Shown here: piece by piece, positions 54,040-62,349 of the stretch | How positions within the stretch are numbered: the stretch's first letter is position 1 | Layout: each line of letters begins with the position of its first letter | DNA from: Rufibacter glacialis | GTDB taxonomy: Bacteria; Bacteroidota; Bacteroidia; Cytophagales; Hymenobacteraceae | Length of the DNA: 64,000 bases | Reading direction: 5' to 3' | Assembly: GCF_008271745.1 (NCBI RefSeq) | Contig: NZ_VKKZ01000019.1 | Span: forward strand, 1-64,000 | Program-made: the position numbers and the translations under genes | The notes under the pieces: generated by a model | The model's input: the letters and a program-made list of their open reading frames with translations, nothing else | The model's database searches: none | Told to the model about the DNA's origin: nothing

Positions 54040-54903
54040 ATGAGTATGCGTTTTTTATCTCTTAGGGAGATGGCCTTAGGCCTAGCCTTCCTTTCTGCTT
54101 GGGGCTGTAAAAGCACGGCTTCCTCCACGGCTTCCAACGGCGGTGTAACGGACCAGAAGATTGTCGGCGAAGTGCCGCCTGCCGCGTCTATTCCTTGTTT
54201 TCCAGGGGCTTATTACCGTAAGGTGGTAAGCAGCTTTGACACCTGGACCGGCATCACCGGCGTAGTGGTCTTGGGCCACCCCACCACCGACCCCAACCGC
54301 TTGGATGACCGCAGAAACAACCTGCCGCTGGACAACTTCTCCATCTACATGGGCGGCAACGCCGGTGAGCATTATGAGGTAGACGCGGGCATGACCTGGA
54401 CCTTCTCCGTAGACAAAGCCACCGGCAAGACCAGCGCCCAGCGCATTGCCTGGCGCCCCTTCTGGCGTACCACCGTCTGGAACAACCCCCCCAACGTGGA
54501 GCAGTACACCTGGCACCCGGGAGATACCATCCAGATGTCGGTGGTGATGGTGGCGCCTCAGAAACTGCGCATGGTCATTGCCGATGCCGGGAAACACCCC
54601 AAGAAACGCTTCGAGGTAGATTTTGCGGCCGAAGGGTTCACTCAAGAGGCCCCGCGCCAGTTCAAGCGCGTGAACGCCATTGACCAGGTGCGCAATGAAG
54701 GCAAGCCGGTGCAGCCCACCACCGCGCACGTGAAAGGCTCAGAGTGGCTTTACACCACCCTGCACCGCGGCGACCTGCAGGTGCCTATGCACCCCGGCCG
54801 CTTCACGGATATGCGCTGCGACAACGCCCAGCACATTGTGGTCACTACCACGGCCAACGCGAAAGTGGGCGGCGAGAAGATTGACATTGTAGGGAAGAGG
54901 TAA
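54040..54903 (+). CDS. Lipoprotein of unknown function at the end of the main operon
   Basis: A 287-residue lipoprotein (lipobox AWGC at residue 23). The mature chain is rich in aromatics and beta strands (YYRKVVSSFDTWTGITGVVVLGHP; DNFSIYMGGNAGEHYEVDAGMTWTF; WRPFWRTTVWNNPPNVEQYTWHPGD). A Cys pair (SIPCFPG and DMRCDNAQ) may form a disulfide. The aromatic, acidic, all-beta composition is that of a carbohydrate-binding or inactive hydrolase fold, but I do not recognise a family and claim no function. It follows GH20 by 132 bases, and converges on the minus-strand DUF5017 gene. Confidence 0.65.
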   Translation: MSMRFLSLREMALGLAFLSAWGCKSTASSTASNGGVTDQKIVGEVPPAASIPCFPGAYYRKVVSSFDTWTGITGVVVLGHPTTDPNRLDDRRNNLPLDNFSIYMGGNAGEHYEVDAGMTWTFSVDKATGKTSAQRIAWRPFWRTTVWNNPPNVEQYTWHPGDTIQMSVVMVAPQKLRMVIADAGKHPKKRFEVDFAAEGFTQEAPRQFKRVNAIDQVRNEGKPVQPTTAHVKGSEWLYTTLHRGDLQVPMHPGRFTDMRCDNAQHIVVTTTANAKVGGEKIDIVGKR

Positions 54904-54984
54904 AAGGCAAGCTTTAACCTTCTTGTTTTTGGGCCTGTATTGCAAAGAAGGGTCAAAAACAGCCTTTGGCACAGCACCCAAAAA

Positions 54985-55025
54985 AGCAGAAGGGCAGGTT
55001 GAGAATCTCAACCTGCCCTTCTGCT
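54985..55025 (-). terminator. Intrinsic terminator of the susC2-susD2-DUF5017 operon
   Basis: Perfect 19-bp arms (54985-55003 and 55007-55025) with a 3-base loop; on the minus strand the stem is followed by a run of six T. It lies 42 bases beyond the minus-strand stop and separates the converging operons. Confidence 0.85.
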
Positions 55026-55067
55026 TTCAATGATATACTCCTGCTTTGTACTTACAGCAATGCTTAG

Positions 55068-55970
55068 TTAGGGTAAAACAGTTACATCTACCTCTTTCAC
55101 CACACTCTGTTGACCATCAATGGTCACATTTGAGGCCACAAAAGTAGCTTTGTAGGTGCCTGGTTCTTTATAGACATGGTTGTGGAACAGTTTGCTCAGC
55201 GTATATTCTTTGATAGGAGTGCCTCTGTCTGGGCTAACTTTATTGGGGTTCAAGGGTTTTGAAATTGCCCATTCCTCAGAAGCTTCCAGAGTTGATCCTG
55301 TGGTGAAGTACACTAGGGTAGATGTGAAAACCCACTTACTGGCAGGATTGGTGAATTCAACACTTGTCCATCCGGCTGTAGCTAAAGTGGCAACGTTAGA
55401 AGTTGTGCCATTTTGAAAGGTATTGGTCACATCAAATCCATGTACCCTCCAGGTGCGTTGGGTAGGTGTGGTGCCTGTAGGTTTTTGGCCAACATATTTG
55501 AAGGCTAAAAAGATAGGTTTTCCACTCGCCAACAGGTCTGTTATGTCTTTTTTGCCAGACGGAACACTAGGACCAACGCCAGCGCCTGTACTCCAGGTAA
55601 ACCGGTCGGTTAGATCTACCCAACTGGCTTTGGATACTTCTTCAGAAGTATAAATTCCTGAGAAGTCAGTTGAGGCAAATAGCCGCAGGTTGTTATTCTG
55701 GGTACCGTAAAGTACCTGCGTCACAAACTCAAGTTCTAATTTTCCGCCAGTCAATTCTGTCCTTTCACGGTTCTTGTATTCATTGCCGTCTTCACCAGAA
55801 TAAAAAGTGATGATATCTGGGTCTCCAGAAAAGGTAAAGCGGATAGAGTCCCCTGCTTTGGCTTTTTCATTATTGACCTTTACATCAAATTTGGGAGGAG
55901 TAACTTCATTATCTATACAAGAACTTAGCGCACTTAATAGAAGCAGGAGATAAAGGTGTTTTATTTTCAT
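55068..55970 (-). CDS. DUF5017 surface lipoprotein (SusE-position)
   Basis: About 300 residues from ATG 55970 (MKIKHLYLLLLLSALSSC lipobox); the longer frame to 56003 is less signal-like. The N-terminal Ig-like region (PKFDVKVNNEKAKAGDSIRFTFSGDPDIITFYSGEDGNEYKNR) matches DUF5017-type proteins. The C-terminal ~150 residues form another all-beta region (VHGFDVTNTFQNGTTSNVATLATAGWTSVEF). It is the third gene of the minus-strand operon, so it likely acts as an accessory surface glycan-binding protein. It ends in a strong terminator. Confidence 0.8.
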   Translation of the reverse strand: MKIKHLYLLLLLSALSSCIDNEVTPPKFDVKVNNEKAKAGDSIRFTFSGDPDIITFYSGEDGNEYKNRERTELTGGKLELEFVTQVLYGTQNNNLRLFASTDFSGIYTSEEVSKASWVDLTDRFTWSTGAGVGPSVPSGKKDITDLLASGKPIFLAFKYVGQKPTGTTPTQRTWRVHGFDVTNTFQNGTTSNVATLATAGWTSVEFTNPASKWVFTSTLVYFTTGSTLEASEEWAISKPLNPNKVSPDRGTPIKEYTLSKLFHNHVYKEPGTYKATFVASNVTIDGQQSVVKEVDVTVLP

Positions 55971-56015
55971 CTTTGTAGCTTTCATAAAGAAATGAGATAA
56001 CACTAACTTAGAAGA

Positions 56016-57653
56016 TTACCAGCCTGGGTTATTCTGGGTGATACTGCTGTTCAAGCTCATTTCCCGTAGCGGAATAGGTAGCAGTAGATTCCTTTCAGAA
56101 GTATTGTTGGCAGTTTTAATTGCAGATGCCTTGGTTGTGGCATCTGTATTATCAGCCGCTACCTCAGATGCTAAGCTTCGCATACGTACTAAATAGTCGC
56201 CCCAGCGAACAAGATCAAATTTTCTAAGCCCCTCAGAGAAGAGCTCTTTAGAGCGCTCATCTTTAATGGCTAATTTCATATCTGTTTTATCAAGGCCTTT
56301 AAGATCATATTCTTCCGGTTTTGAGGCATTGGGGGCTAGTTTTCCGTAAGCTCTGCGCCTTACCAGGTTTATGGCCTCATGGGCCAGGCTGGTGGGGCCA
56401 TTCACTTCATTTTCTGCCTCGGCAATCATCAATAATACATCTGCATACCGCAGGATGGGAAAATTGATGGAAGTAGTGTTTACTGATTTTGGCAAGGCTG
56501 TTTCATACTCCCTTCTCCACTTTGCATTCTTTCTATTGTAGATCTGGGCAGTTGTATAGCGTCTCTTGGCGGTGCCGGAATTGTTTACATACGTATATGG
56601 TGCAATATTCCAGTCACGGCGTGTATCTGGGGAGTATAAGATCTTAAACGCGTTGATGGTGCCATTGGCATTTATGCTGTCAACTTGCAAAGCAGGCTGG
56701 TAAAGGTCAAAGTGGCTCTTCAATACATTGATACTTGAATAGCTGTACCCTATGGCTTCGTTTGTAGTACCAAGACCGTTGGTGTTGCCAAGGTTCCCTT
56801 CTTCATCTACCCGGCCAGAAGAACCTTTGTTGAACTCTACTTCCCATATCCCTTCTCTTAAATCATAGATGTCTCTGGCATGATTAACAAAAACGTTAGC
56901 ATAGCTGGGGTTTAAGCTGTGGCCGGCCCCGTTGTCTCTCACTTTCAAAGCCCATTTCAAGGCATCTGCATACTTAGAGACATCTTTAAGTGGTGCCCCC
57001 GCCATTTTTAAATATACCCGTGCCAAAATGCCCTGTACTACAGATTTTGTTACCCGGCTGTTGTAGGTGTATGCGGTAATGGGGTTAACCATACCTTCTG
57101 CCTCTTCCATTTCTTTGGCAATGAAGTCATAGATAACTTTAGAAGGTGTGCGAGGTATATTCACCTCAACCACTGACGCACTGGGTTCTGTCTTGAATGG
57201 AACGTCACCCCAGTGGGTTACCAAGAGAAAATAGTAGTAGGCCCGCAAGAACTTTGCCTCGCCACGCACCACCTTCTTTTTCTCGGCGCTCATGTCTGCC
57301 TTGTCTAGATTGGCAAGTAGTACATTGGCTCTGTTTATGCCATCATACAGGTTGTCCCATAAACTGGTGACTTTTGTGTCTGAGGCATCAAAGCTGTTGA
57401 AAGATAAATCTACCTGCACCCATGAACGGTTATCAAACATTTGGTCTGCTACATCTGCTTCAAACCAAAGGAGTCTGGAGTACAGCCTGCCCAGGGGGTC
57501 ATATACCCCATTCAGGATAGTATTGATGTCCTGTTCATTTCTGAAGTAATTAACCGGAGATATAAAGTCTTTTGGGGTGGTGTCAAGGAAGTCTTGGCAG
57601 GAAAACATGCCTGCCGAGAGAAAGAACAAGGTTCTATAAACAAACTTCTTCAT
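56016..57653 (-). CDS. SusD/RagB-type surface glycan-binding lipoprotein, second copy
   Basis: A 545-residue RagB/SusD lipoprotein (lipobox AGMFSC). N-terminal DFLDTTPKDFISPVNYFRNEQDINTILNGVYDPLG is the family start, followed by the TPR scaffold (VRGEAKFLRAYYYFLLVTHWGDVPF) and the C-terminal PILRYADVLLMIAEAENEV...SKELFSEGLRKFDLVRW. Only moderately like the first SusD, so the two systems probably take different or differently sized ligands. It follows susC2 by 16 bases. Confidence 0.95.
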   Translation of the reverse strand: MKKFVYRTLFFLSAGMFSCQDFLDTTPKDFISPVNYFRNEQDINTILNGVYDPLGRLYSRLLWFEADVADQMFDNRSWVQVDLSFNSFDASDTKVTSLWDNLYDGINRANVLLANLDKADMSAEKKKVVRGEAKFLRAYYYFLLVTHWGDVPFKTEPSASVVEVNIPRTPSKVIYDFIAKEMEEAEGMVNPITAYTYNSRVTKSVVQGILARVYLKMAGAPLKDVSKYADALKWALKVRDNGAGHSLNPSYANVFVNHARDIYDLREGIWEVEFNKGSSGRVDEEGNLGNTNGLGTTNEAIGYSYSSINVLKSHFDLYQPALQVDSINANGTINAFKILYSPDTRRDWNIAPYTYVNNSGTAKRRYTTAQIYNRKNAKWRREYETALPKSVNTTSINFPILRYADVLLMIAEAENEVNGPTSLAHEAINLVRRRAYGKLAPNASKPEEYDLKGLDKTDMKLAIKDERSKELFSEGLRKFDLVRWGDYLVRMRSLASEVAADNTDATTKASAIKTANNTSERNLLLPIPLREMSLNSSITQNNPGW

Positions 57654-57669
57654 GATTTTCTGGAATAAT

Positions 57670-60600
57670 TTAAAACGTAACGTTTACACCTAAGGTAGTT
57701 GTTCTGGCTCTTGGGTAGGCAGAGTAATCAAAGCCAGGAGTAAGCGCTCCAGGTCTTACAGAAACTTCTGGGTCATATCCACTATAGTTAGTCCAGGTAA
57801 ACAGGTTCTGGGCAGCGGCATAAACTTTCATGTTTTTGATCTTGACGCGGTCAACTATATGCTTAGGAATGGTATAAGATAACTGCACCGTCTTAAACCT
57901 TATGAATGATCCATCTTCTACAATGAGGGAAGAATAGCTGGTAATACTACCTATTTGGCCACTGGCTCTTGGTATGTTGGAGGTAGGGTTCTCTGGGGTC
58001 CATCTGTTTGCAAAGGAGGCAAATTGGTTCATGCCAAAACGCCTGCCTGACTCCAGATATACTCTGTTGGCATTGATGATGTCATTGCCGTAAGACCATT
58101 GAAAGAACACATGTAGATCAAAGCCCTTGTAGGAGAAATTATTGGATAATCCCCCATAATGAACTGGATTAGGGTCACCAATGACAGTCTTGTCAGTGAT
58201 GCTGATAATGCCATCACCATTTATGTCTTTGTATTTGATATCACCGGGTTTGATACTCTCCCGGGGTGCCCCATTGGTAGGTACAGTCTCTTTCAAGGTA
58301 TAAATTCCTGATGGGCTAACATCAAAGTCTTCATAGTTATAGACTCCATCCCATATAAGGCCATAGATCTGGGCTACTGGTTCATTGATCTTAGCCACAT
58401 AAGCCGGAATGTCTGGCCAGGCATAGTCAAAGTTCACCATGGAGAAAATCCTTTCTTCATTTTGGGCAAGGGCAAGTACCTTGCTTCTGTTGAAAGAGAT
58501 ATTGAAGTCTGTGGTCCAGGTAAATTCTTTGCCTCTTATGGGTTCAAGCCCTATGGTAATTTCAAGCCCCTGGTTTCTGGTTTTGCCTACATTTTTCAGC
58601 CCTCTGTTATATCCCATAGAAGTAGGGAGGTTGGCAAAGAGAAGCAGGTCATGGGTGGTTTTCTGGTAAAGGTCAGCTGAAACCGAAACGCGGTGGTTGA
58701 AGAAGGCAAGATCCAGTCCAAGGTCTGAGGCTTCAGTGCTTTCCCATTTAAGGTCTGAGTTACCCAAGTCACTTACAAAGCTTCCAGTATTAGGGGAGTT
58801 ATTAAAGTAGTAGGCAGCATTTTGAGGTAAAGTAATTTTAGGTAAGTAGGCAAAGTCACCTATTCTGTTGTTACCGGTAATTCCCCAACTTGCCCTCAGT
58901 TTTGCGGTAGAAATGAATTTAAGGTCTTTTACAAACTTTTCATTTTCCAGTCTCCAGGAAACGGCCATTGATGGAAAGTGGCTCCATTTGTTGGTTTGGC
59001 TGAACTTAGAAGATCCATCTGCTCTAAAAGAAGCTGTGAAGAAGTATTTAGACTTGTAGTTGTAATTGAAACGGCCCAGAAATGAAGCCAGTGTCCATTC
59101 TGATGAGGTTGCAGTGATAGAATTTGGTACTCCTTCATCAAGGCCGCTAAGTTCTAGATTGTCATTAGGCAATTGAATGGCAGAGGCCCCAAAACCAACG
59201 CTTTCGCTGCCTTGCATGGTATAGCCACCTACTAGGTTGAGTAAATGATTTTTAGCAACCCGCTTTGTGTACGTAAGCGTATTCTCATTTACCCACGTGT
59301 TGGTATTGAAGATGGTGGTCCCGCCATTGACTTTATTATTGAACTGGGCGCTTCTAGTGTTAGGACCATTAAAATAATCTGATTGCCTGGTGCTGCGGGT
59401 TACCCCACCGGTTATTTTCAGTTTTAGGTCCTTTAGCACCTTGTACTCTAAGTAGGCATTTCCAATAAGCGTTTCAGTAGTATTATCCCTTATTTCATTC
59501 TTGACAGATAAGACAGGGTTAAAAGTATGGTTGTCGCTGAGTTCGGCCTCCGTTTCTGCGTTTTCCAGAAGATCAAGTAAGTTGATGGTAGGGTCCCCGG
59601 CTACCGGTCTAAAAGACCAGACGTTATAGAGGAGATTAGACTGGGCAGATCCTGCGTTGGCAGAAGAAGGAGTGCCATAGATATTATGTGTGGAGTAGGA
59701 GGCATTCACCCCTGCCTTAAGTTTGTCAGAAATCTCCTGGTCAAGGGTTAACCTGGACTGGAACCGGTTAAACCCAGACTTGATCATAATCCCTTCCTGG
59801 TCCATATAGGAGAGCGAGACACTGTATAAGGTTTTTTTGGTACCGCCCCGTAACGCCAGGGAATGGTTCTGGATTGGCGCCGTTTGCATGACCTGGTCTT
59901 CCCAGTTCAGCCCAGTCCGGTTTCGGTAATCTTCAAGGGTCAAATCTTCGCCCTTTGCTCCCCGGCCCTGTAAGAAAAGGCTGGTGGTTCGGGAGGGGGA
60001 CAACTCGTACTGTAGCTTTACAAATTCATAAGGGCTAAGTACCTCCATTCTTTTGCGGCTTTCCTGAATACCGTAGTACCCGTTATAGGTGATGACTGGC
60101 TCTCCTATGCGGCCGCGTTTAGTAGTGATCAACACGACCCCGTTTGCTCCCCTGGCACCATATATAGCAGTGGCAGAGGCATCTTTTAAGACGTCAATGG
60201 TCTCTATGTCATCAGGGTTGAGGGCATTTGCAAAGGCGTCTTCGCTAGGGAATCCATCTATCACATACAAAGGAGAGTTTTCCTGGGTGAGAGAGTTCGC
60301 TCCTCTAATGATAATATTGATAGGCGAGCCGGGCTGCCCTTCAGAGGAGGTGACCTGCACTCCTGCTACTCTGCCGGCCAGGGCTTCATCAAAAGATTTA
60401 ACGGGTGCCTTATAGAGGTCCTGCATATTGACAGAACCAATTGCGCCGGTTACGTCTGCACGTCTTGCCTCCCCGTACCCAATGTTCACTACCTCTACTT
60501 CCTTGATAAGTTGAGCGTCTTCTGCCATCTTGATATTATAGACCGTAGCCTTGGTGATGGGAAGTTCCTGGGTGATGTACCCGATGTAGCTGAATACCAA

Positions 60601-60897
60601 GGTTCCTTTTGCTTCAGGAACAGACAAGGAAAAGATGCCTTCTTCATTGGTGGTGGTGGCGATAGGGGTTCCTTTTAGCATCACTGTTACCCCGGGCAGC
60701 ACCTCGCCAGAGGCAGAGGTAACCCTACCGGTCAGTTCTTTGGCCGCCTGGATAGGGCGGGGTGTCTGTGGAGCCATGATGGCTAGGGGATGAGTGCCCA
60801 CGGAATATGCTTCCGTCGTCGTCGAGCCCCAGGCCTCAGAATATCCTACAGAACAAAGCAATAATGTTAACCTAAAAGAGTGTAGAGTTTTTTTCAT
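57670..60897 (-). CDS. SusC/RagA-type TonB-dependent outer membrane transporter, second copy
   Basis: About 1075 residues from ATG 60897 (MKKTLHSFRLTLLLCSVGYSEAW); an ATG two codons upstream is equally possible. A 50-residue extension precedes the carboxypeptidase-like domain (LTGRVTSASGEVLPGVTVMLKGTP), the TonB-linked plug (VEVVNIGYGEARRADVTGAIGSV, ALAGRVAGVQVTSSEGQPG, DVLKDASATAIYGARGANGVVLITTKRG) and the barrel ending in TTLGVNVTF. There is no STN domain. First gene of a three-gene minus-strand operon that converges on the main operon. AT-rich wobble use, like the first susC. Confidence 0.95.
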   Translation of the reverse strand: MKKTLHSFRLTLLLCSVGYSEAWGSTTTEAYSVGTHPLAIMAPQTPRPIQAAKELTGRVTSASGEVLPGVTVMLKGTPIATTTNEEGIFSLSVPEAKGTLVFSYIGYITQELPITKATVYNIKMAEDAQLIKEVEVVNIGYGEARRADVTGAIGSVNMQDLYKAPVKSFDEALAGRVAGVQVTSSEGQPGSPINIIIRGANSLTQENSPLYVIDGFPSEDAFANALNPDDIETIDVLKDASATAIYGARGANGVVLITTKRGRIGEPVITYNGYYGIQESRKRMEVLSPYEFVKLQYELSPSRTTSLFLQGRGAKGEDLTLEDYRNRTGLNWEDQVMQTAPIQNHSLALRGGTKKTLYSVSLSYMDQEGIMIKSGFNRFQSRLTLDQEISDKLKAGVNASYSTHNIYGTPSSANAGSAQSNLLYNVWSFRPVAGDPTINLLDLLENAETEAELSDNHTFNPVLSVKNEIRDNTTETLIGNAYLEYKVLKDLKLKITGGVTRSTRQSDYFNGPNTRSAQFNNKVNGGTTIFNTNTWVNENTLTYTKRVAKNHLLNLVGGYTMQGSESVGFGASAIQLPNDNLELSGLDEGVPNSITATSSEWTLASFLGRFNYNYKSKYFFTASFRADGSSKFSQTNKWSHFPSMAVSWRLENEKFVKDLKFISTAKLRASWGITGNNRIGDFAYLPKITLPQNAAYYFNNSPNTGSFVSDLGNSDLKWESTEASDLGLDLAFFNHRVSVSADLYQKTTHDLLLFANLPTSMGYNRGLKNVGKTRNQGLEITIGLEPIRGKEFTWTTDFNISFNRSKVLALAQNEERIFSMVNFDYAWPDIPAYVAKINEPVAQIYGLIWDGVYNYEDFDVSPSGIYTLKETVPTNGAPRESIKPGDIKYKDINGDGIISITDKTVIGDPNPVHYGGLSNNFSYKGFDLHVFFQWSYGNDIINANRVYLESGRRFGMNQFASFANRWTPENPTSNIPRASGQIGSITSYSSLIVEDGSFIRFKTVQLSYTIPKHIVDRVKIKNMKVYAAAQNLFTWTNYSGYDPEVSVRPGALTPGFDYSAYPRARTTTLGVNVTF

Positions 60898-61177
60898 AAG
60901 CAATGAAAGAAATGTTCTGTCAAATAGAAAAGGTTACAGGGTACAATCACTATTCTAAACCAGGCTTCCTGTAGCGGTTGCGTCTGCAGAAAGCGAAAGA
61001 AAAGGTACAACGGGTACTTATATGTAAAAGCGCGAACGCTGGAAGCGGCTTAGCCAATAGCAGGGAAACGAACAGAAACGCCTACTGGCAACAAAATTAG
61101 TTTTGACAATCGCAACGGAAGAGCGGAAGCTTGTCAGGGAACTAAGAACCTTTGTAATAATGGTAAATATAAATAAC

Positions 61178-61204
61178 TTAATTATTAAATAAAATTAAAA
61201 TGTT
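61178..61204 (-). promoter_or_regulatory. AT-rich promoter element shared with the locus left end
   Basis: Read on the minus strand, these 27 bases (beginning aacattttaatttt) match 25 of 27 positions of 21096-21122. A TATATTTA follows closely in the same direction (near 61164-61171). The susC2 ATG lies ~280 bases further, with GC-rich, gene-free leader between. See the linked finding. Confidence 0.4.
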
Positions 61205-61456
61205 AAAAATGTTATTAAAATTTAGAGGAAAATTTAAAACCAATCATTTACTTATCAATCTATTGTTAATTCTTAGGGTTGGGAGAAGTGGTTGATTATG
61301 AGGAGGTAAAAGCAAAGGCGAAGGAAGAGCTGTACTTCCGCGGGAGGCACTTGAATGGAAGAGAATTCCACGGGATTGCTTGCTTACCGTCTGTTTTTGG
61401 AACCCATGCCTTAAAAAACTCCTTCCACTACCCGTAAGAACCCCTACCTTTCCGGC

Positions 61457-62188
61457 ATGAACCCTTTGGCTATCTTTCATTGGAGCGGCGGCAAAGACTC
61501 CGCGCTGGCTTTGCTCCGCGTGCAGCAGCAACAGCAGGTAGAGGTGCACGCCTTGTGCACCACCCTTAGCCAAACGTACCAGCGGGTCACCATGCACGGG
61601 GTGCGCGAAGACCTCATGCGGGCGCAGGCCCAGGCGCTAGGATTGTCCTGGCACCCGCTCTTCCTGCCAGAAAATGCCAGCTTACCGGTCTATAATGCCT
61701 TGATGGCCCAGGCCTGGGAAGAATTCAAAGCCGCTGGGGTAACACAAGGCATCTTTGGGGATATCTATCTGGAAGACCTGCGCCGGTACCGCGAGGAACA
61801 GCTGGCCACGGTGCAGGTACAGGCGCATTTCCCGTTGTGGGGCGAAGACCCTTCCCGCCTGCTGGCGGAGTTCTGGAGCGCCGGGTTCAAGGCCAAGGTG
61901 GTGTGCGTGAGCGGAAAGCATTTAGAGGCCTCCTTTGCGGGCCGCGAGCTGGACGAAGCCTTTATCAACGACCTGCCCGCTCACGTTGACCCCTGTGGCG
62001 AGAACGGCGAGTACCATTCCTTCGTCTATGACGGCCCCAACTTCAGGCGGCCGGTGCCGGTGCGGGTAGGGGAGGTGGTGTTCAAAAGCTACGCCCCGGC
62101 CGCGGCCGACAAAGAGGACGATTGCTTTGCGGAGATTCCTGCCCCATATGACACCGGATTCTGGTTCTGTGACCTGCTGCCCGGCTAA
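61457..62188 (+). CDS. ATP-pyrophosphatase of the diphthine-ammonia ligase-like (DUF71) family
   Basis: A 243-residue cytoplasmic protein. The P-loop-like PP motif SGGKDSALA begins at residue 10. A second conserved stretch (GVTQGIFGDIYLEDLRRYREEQL) and the C-terminal ENGEYHSFVYDGPNF identify the ATP_bind_4 / DUF71 family. The archaeal and eukaryotic relatives amidate diphthine on EF2, which bacteria lack, so the bacterial substrate is unknown. A near-consensus -7 box (TACCTTTC, 61445-61452) just before the ATG hints at a very short leader. Confidence 0.88.
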   Translation: MNPLAIFHWSGGKDSALALLRVQQQQQVEVHALCTTLSQTYQRVTMHGVREDLMRAQAQALGLSWHPLFLPENASLPVYNALMAQAWEEFKAAGVTQGIFGDIYLEDLRRYREEQLATVQVQAHFPLWGEDPSRLLAEFWSAGFKAKVVCVSGKHLEASFAGRELDEAFINDLPAHVDPCGENGEYHSFVYDGPNFRRPVPVRVGEVVFKSYAPAAADKEDDCFAEIPAPYDTGFWFCDLLPG

Positions 62189-62349
62189 TCTTCTAAGTGA
62201 AGTTGCCGCGGTTTAGGAGGCGTTTTCTATAAAACAGGCCCAAAAGAATCTGTACCTTTCCTACCGTGGGAGGCATAACCACCTTTAACGGCCGTTTTTC
62301 TGAAATCACCCTGAAAATGCGTAGCTTCCTCCCCTAATGCTGAGCCTCT

